From NCBI GenBank assembly GCA_027319095.1, contig DAHVNW010000011.1:1-50170 (forward strand): a stretch of 50,170 bases of DNA, given 5' to 3'. Made by a program: the position numbers and the translations under genes. The notes under the pieces were generated by a model that did no database searches, was not told where the DNA came from, and was given only the letters and a program-made list of their open reading frames with translations. This stretch comes from a bacterium. Lineage in GTDB: Bacteria; SZUA-79; Acidulodesulfobacterales; Acidulodesulfobacteraceae. Positions 47,115 to 50,170 of this stretch are shown in pieces. Every line of letters begins with the position of its first letter. Positions within the stretch are counted from its first letter, which is position 1.

Positions 47115-47325
47115 ATGCCTCTACCTCAAGGAGAATCATTTTTACGCGTATGTTTTCGGACTTGCCCGCGTTACTGGTTATTTTATAATTTTTAACAACG
47201 TCTGAAAGAAAATCTCCCCGCAATGCCTCCGGCAGCCTGTCGATATACGGGAACCATGCAGCCCTGAGCCATTCTTTAAAGCCGTCTTCATCGGAATAGA
47301 ACATGTATTTAGGAATTAATTTCAA
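47104..47325 (-). pseudogene. C-terminal remnant of a class I SAM methyltransferase
   Basis: About 73 codons. The sequence DEDGFKEWLRAAWFPYIDRL followed by PEALRGDFLSDVVKNYK resembles the C-terminal part of trans-aconitate methyltransferase-like enzymes. The Rossmann fold and SAM-binding motif that should precede it are missing. The homologous frame ends upstream exactly where IS21-like sequence begins (about 47325-47335), so the 5' part was probably lost by insertion and deletion. The TTG start at 47325 is only the limit of the frame. Confidence 0.65.
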
Positions 47326-47476
47326 CCTTACGGGGACAAAACCGTTCTCTGGCAGCCATTTTCTGTACGCTTCTTACCGTATTCCTGTCGATTTTTAAGT
47401 CCCTTGCTATCTTTCTAATCGGAACACCTATTTTTAACATAGATACAATCGAATTAAACATATCCGCTCCTATCAT
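47309..47476 (-). pseudogene. IS21-like istA transposase N-terminus, truncated
   Basis: A 55-codon frame starting MIGADMFNSIVSMLKIGVPI and continuing RKIARDLKIDRNTVRS is the helix-turn-helix start of IS21-family IstA. After VQKMAARE the similarity stops and the frame ends in unrelated sequence at 47309. The DDE catalytic domain and istB are absent. It sits next to the terminal repeats at 47507-47570. Confidence 0.7.
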
Positions 47477-47506
47477 TTTAGGTTCATCCCCCCTGTAATA
47501 ATTAAT

Positions 47507-47570
47507 TATTTAAGGGATGAATATACCATTTAGGCGGGTGAAAATAAACGCAATTTAATGGGTGAATTTA
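47507..47570 (-). mobile_element. Left end of an IS21-family element with three terminal repeats
   Basis: On the minus strand three related motifs occur: ATTCACCCATTAAATTG, TTTCACCCGCCTAAATGG and ATTCATCCCTTAAATAA, spaced about 20-25 bp apart and lying upstream of the istA-like start. Multiple short repeats at the ends are a hallmark of IS21-family insertion sequences. The outer boundary and target duplication could not be fixed. Confidence 0.55.
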
Positions 47571-47766
47571 TATTAGCATTAACATTTCTCTCGCAATCTC
47601 AGGCATTCCGATTGTAGTCCATATTACCCCCGCTTAATAAAGTTTAAATCCCCAATAACTTTTTATAAAAATAAATATTATAAAATATTATTATTGATTC
47701 CATTTTAAAAATATTTATATAATGAATCAAATGAATAATAATTATAATTTAAATGATTAATAGCTC
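47571..47766. other. Gap before the LysR gene
   Basis: About 200 AT-rich bp between the IS end and lysR. There is no supportable gene. The stretch from 47660 to 47760 is suited to a promoter for lysR, but no clear -35/-10 pair stands out. Confidence 0.4.
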
Positions 47767-48666
47767 ATGACATTAACGCAGTTAAACATTTTAAAAACTC
47801 TGATTGAAACCGGAAGTTTTACGAAGACGGCGGAGACCCTCTTTATAACGCAGTCCGCGGTCAGTCATTCCATTGCCTCTCTCGAAGACGAACTTGAAAT
47901 CCAGCTTATCAAAAACAACAAAAAAGGTATTGCGCTGACCGAAGCCGGAGAAAAGATTTATGCGCTCGCAAAGGACGTTATGAGCAGAGTATATCGCTCC
48001 AGGGAAGAGATTTCAGCCCTAAAAAACATGCAGGCCGGAAAATTAAGCGTGGGCTGTTTCCAGAGCGTATCCGCAAAAATACTGCCCGGGGTCCTTAAGC
48101 GTTTTAAGCAGAAATATCCGGGAATAGAAATTTCCTGGTTCGAGGGAACGGACCTGGAGGTAGCGGACTGGTTGTCAAAAGGCGCTGTGGACATAGGCTT
48201 CGTGGTTTTGCCGGCCGAAGGGCTTGAAATCATACCTTTGCTGGAAGACAAATTTTTGGCGGTTTTCCCGGAAAAGCATAAATTTTGCGGCAGGAAGAAT
48301 ATAGGCGTAAAACAGCTATCGGGAGAGCAGTTTATAACTTTTAAAGGATCTTCGTGCGGAATGCTGGTATCTTTCAACCTTGCAAGAGATTTGCCGGAAA
48401 CTAAAATGATAGAGGCTAGAAACATAAACACGGTGGCGGAAATGGTTAAAAACGGGATGGGTGTTGCCATTATTCCTGAACTGGCCATCCCCTCGAACAT
48501 CCGCGGAATATGCTCAGTTCCCTTATTTCCAATCATAAAAAGGGAAATAGCTTTAGCCTTCCGTTCCGGAGAAAATATTTCCTTGTCTGCCAAAGCTTTT
48601 ATTGAACTCACCAAAAAACATACGGCCGGTAGCAATGCAGACATTACCGCCATTGCCCAAGGTTAA
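47767..48666 (+). CDS. LysR family transcriptional regulator
   Basis: A 299-residue regulator. The helix-turn-helix is LKTLIETGSFTKTAETLFIT, continuing QSAVSHSIASLEDEL, and the C-terminal domain is a periplasmic-binding-type effector fold with GKLSVGCFQSVSAKILPGVL and MVKNGMGVAIIPELA. LysR regulators usually control a divergent neighbour, but here the upstream side is a remnant IS end, so its target has probably been displaced. The effector is unknown. Confidence 0.93.
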   Translation: MTLTQLNILKTLIETGSFTKTAETLFITQSAVSHSIASLEDELEIQLIKNNKKGIALTEAGEKIYALAKDVMSRVYRSREEISALKNMQAGKLSVGCFQSVSAKILPGVLKRFKQKYPGIEISWFEGTDLEVADWLSKGAVDIGFVVLPAEGLEIIPLLEDKFLAVFPEKHKFCGRKNIGVKQLSGEQFITFKGSSCGMLVSFNLARDLPETKMIEARNINTVAEMVKNGMGVAIIPELAIPSNIRGICSVPLFPIIKREIALAFRSGENISLSAKAFIELTKKHTAGSNADITAIAQG

Positions 48667-48912
48667 AATGATCGGCCTATTAACAGATTTTATTTATTAT
48701 ATCCTATGCGATTTGTAATGTTATATTATAATTACAAATAGATATTTTCGCTGCATATACAAATTTATATCTATTTTAGTAAAAAATAACGGCCGGACTT
48801 TTTAATCGGCGAAAACAGGAATTTTAATTCGGTGTTTTTGGTATTATACATTCGGTGACGAAACGAAAAAATAAGGGAACTTCAAAAATACGCGCAAGGA
48901 GGTAAATACACA
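48667..48912. other. Gap after lysR
   Basis: About 245 bp without a supportable gene. It ends in a very strong ribosome site (AAGGAGGTAAATACACA before the ATG at 48913), so a promoter for the small gene probably lies here, but none is clear. Confidence 0.35.
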
Positions 48913-49125
48913 ATGAGCAGAAATCTAAAGCAGGAAAAAGACCATTTGTCTAACTCCATTAAATCCCAGGGATTTAATATGCATGCCGTAAGGCACTCCG
49001 AAGCCCAGGAAAGATATGTGGAACTGATTGCGGAAGGAAAATCGGACAGAAAAGCCCGGCAGGTAGTTTCCAACGAGCTTGGACACGGGAGGATTTATGT
49101 GACGAAAGTTTATCTGGGAAAATGA
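48913..49125 (+). CDS. Small protein resembling the C-terminus of a tyrosine recombinase
   Basis: A 70-residue product. The segment MHAVRHSEAQERYVELIAEG, then ARQVVSNELGHGRIYVTKVYLGK, matches the C-terminal catalytic end of Integrase_1-type recombinases: HxxR (HAVRH), LGH, and a tyrosine in VYLGK. The N-terminal half and the first catalytic arginine are missing. It has a strong ribosome site and clean start, so it may be translated as a short protein with another role, or be a relic. It is probably not an active recombinase. Confidence 0.6.
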   Translation: MSRNLKQEKDHLSNSIKSQGFNMHAVRHSEAQERYVELIAEGKSDRKARQVVSNELGHGRIYVTKVYLGK

Positions 49126-49180
49126 CACAGAATCTTGAACGCTACCTAATAATTCCCATTGTAAACGATTATAGTTTTAA

Positions 49181-49393
49181 TCACGCATACATAAGGCGGG
49201 TCCCCTTTGGTTCGGGGATGGGGTCGTTAAATTCTTTAGCGGTATTTATCCATAATTCTATAGCTTCATTAACATTATCAAGAGCCTCGTTATAGGTTTT
49301 GCCATGAGCCATGCAGCCCGGCAATTCTGGAACATCGGCAATGTAAATATTGTCCCTGTTATCCCAGTATATTATAATTTCGTATTTATACAT
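49181..49393 (-). CDS. hicB: HicB family antitoxin
   Basis: About 70 residues from the ATG at 49393 (a TTG one codon upstream is an alternative). It has the HicB N-terminal partial RNase H fold: YEIIIYWDNRDNIYIADVPELPGCMAHGKTY, then ALDNVNEAIELWINTA. It lacks a C-terminal DNA-binding helix-turn-helix or ribbon extension, so it is the short form. It neutralises HicA by direct binding. Its start overlaps the end of hicA by 8 bp, the usual hicA-hicB order. Confidence 0.85.
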   Translation of the reverse strand: MYKYEIIIYWDNRDNIYIADVPELPGCMAHGKTYNEALDNVNEAIELWINTAKEFNDPIPEPKGTRLMYA

Positions 49394-49645
49394 CAAAACT
49401 ACCCCCCAAATTATATTTTAAGATTATATCCCTGACTTGACGGACTTGATATGTTTTTGCTTTACTTCCGTCACGCTGCAAATTAATTTTTTCAATGATA
49501 CCTTGTTTCCTAAAAACATGGTGACTACCTTTTACGTGCTCCTCGAAACCCAATTTTTTACAAGGTTGCAAAGCTCGTCAAAAGATGCATTGGAATCCGA
49601 ATCGCCTTTAAGAATTTGAATTAATAACTTTTCGTATTTAGACAT
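49386..49645 (-). pseudogene. hicA: HicA toxin, frameshifted
   Basis: From an ATG at 49645 the frame reads MSKYEKLLIQILKGDSDSNA, then SFDELCNLVK, and shifts at an A6 tract (T6 at 49554-49559). One extra A would restore KKLGFEEHVKGSHHVFRKQG and the end of the protein at 49386. The catalytic histidine context GSHHVF is intact. HicA is an mRNA-cleaving toxin of about 60-90 residues. The shift in a homopolymer could be a sequencing error, slippage that keeps the toxin at low level, or true inactivation. A shorter TTG-initiated form from 49571 is also possible. Confidence 0.75.
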
Positions 49646-49719
49646 GTAATTAATTTGCTTTTAATTATTATATCATATAACAAATATTTATAATTACAAG
49701 CAAAATTCTGGCTTCATTT

Positions 49720-50001
49720 TTATTTCTTCCACACGTCGTTCACCGCTTTTCTTAGCGTGTCCGGCACTAAATGGCTGTACCGTTTCGTCATATTGGGCGT
49801 CTGGTGGCCGAGGAGTTCGCCGGTAATGTATAACGACGTGCCGTTCATAACCATTTTAGATGCAAAAACGTGCCTTAGGTCATGTATCCTTAAATCCTTT
49901 AACCCGGCGTTCCGGCAGGCGGTCTTGAAGGAATGCTTAAAATCGACTATTTTCTTGCCCCCGTTATTAAACACGTGCGAACTGTCAATGCCGGAATAAA
50001 A
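49720..50001 (-). pseudogene. Tyrosine recombinase (phage integrase) C-terminal remnant
   Basis: An open frame of about 93 codons, closed upstream by an in-frame TAG at 50002-50004. It contains three catalytic elements of the lambda-integrase family: HDLRHVFAS (HxxR), LLGHQTPNMTKRYSHL (LGH and the tyrosine). The N-terminal core-binding domain and first catalytic arginine are absent. It lies 140 bp downstream of a tRNA 3' end, which is the usual attachment site of such enzymes. Confidence 0.8.
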
Positions 50002-50143
50002 CTACAATTTTAACATCGGTGGTAACATATATATCAAAAATATAGGAAAAAATTTGCATAAACGACCATTTTGGTTCATTTTTGTGCATAAATTTTCATC
50101 ATGGAAAAACCCGGGAATAGGCTTAAATACTGCGCTTTTAAAC

Positions 50144-50170
50144 TGGCTGGGGGAGAAGGATTCGAACCTC
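50144..50170 (-). tRNA. tRNA 3' end, probably tRNA-Gln (partial)
   Basis: Read on the minus strand, the edge ends GAGGTTCGAATCCTTC, then TCCCCCAGCCA: a T-loop (TTCGAAT), T stem, acceptor strand, discriminator G and encoded CCA (50144-50146). The acceptor implies a 5' end of TGGGGGA, that is U1:A72 with G73, a combination characteristic of glutamine tRNA. The anticodon is outside the window, so identity is inferred. The integrase remnant next to it suggests the gene is or was an attachment site. Confidence 0.75.

Noticed and set aside
47958-48653. 231-codon open frame antisense to lysR
   Set aside because: The lysR frame carries all family motifs; the antisense product has none and no ribosome site.
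50006-50143. Attachment-site duplicate of the tRNA 3' end
   Set aside because: No second copy of the T-arm/acceptor sequence was found between the integrase remnant and the tRNA, nor elsewhere in the window.

Overview
The window is about 50 kb of AT-rich chromosome from a bacterium. It is centred on a replication-origin region (dnaA at 28998-30365, rpmH at 30754). Several features suggest a Gram-negative anaerobe or microaerophile with sulfur metabolism: a class I two-subunit fumarase, 2-oxoacid:ferredoxin oxidoreductase, DsrE and TusA-type sulfur carriers, TatA, a class A penicillin-binding protein and a molybdopterin oxidoreductase. A low-GC deltaproteobacterial-type lineage (for example Acidulodesulfobacterales/Sva0485-like) would fit, but that is a guess from style and gene content, not from a search.

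Layout. 1-10.1 kb is a minus-strand block: partial siroheme synthase, AMMECR1, OsmC, gpsA, gyrA, moaA, a PBP1a and a periplasmic-binding-fold protein that may be its partner. 10.2-13.6 kb holds a very divergent DprA-like protein overlapping topA. Then come proC (minus) and a CDF metal exporter (plus). 15.7-23.9 kb is a central-carbon cluster: fumarase alpha/beta, sucCD, korDABC, ndk, nth and a short cytochrome-oxidase-subunit-I-like membrane protein. queE and tatA are divergent. 25.0-30.4 kb is gyrB-dnaN-dnaA (minus, no recF). The putative oriC lies at 30.37-30.75 kb. The plus-strand run rpmH-rnpA-yidD-yidC-mnmE-mnmG follows, to 36.3 kb.

From 36.4 kb to the right edge the window becomes accessory. 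It holds a molybdopterin oxidoreductase with a structured leader, two paralogous TetR regulators, DsrE/TusA/DUF2892 sulfur-carrier genes, a degenerate second dsrE, a radical SAM protein, isochorismatase-fold hydrolases, a nitroreductase and a LysR regulator. It ends in a scrapyard of mobile DNA: an IS21-like left end, two tyrosine-recombinase remnants and a frameshifted hicA next to hicB. At the very edge is the 3' end of a tRNA (probably tRNA-Gln), a likely integration site.

The most interesting signal is a small regulon that can be read directly from the DNA. Two minus-strand promoters (before dsrE-tetR at 39.7 kb and before DUF2892-tusA-psi-dsrE at 46.0 kb) have identical architecture: TTGACA, a 17-bp spacer, a -10 box, and an 18-bp near-palindrome overlapping the -10 by two bases. 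A third promoter, before the nitroreductase at 44.0 kb, has the same TTGACA/17-bp design with a different, perfect 20-bp palindrome, and lies beside the second TetR. The two TetR proteins share five aligned cysteines. This suggests a pair of thiol- or electrophile-responsive repressors, one controlling a sulfur-carrier module and the other a flavin reductase.
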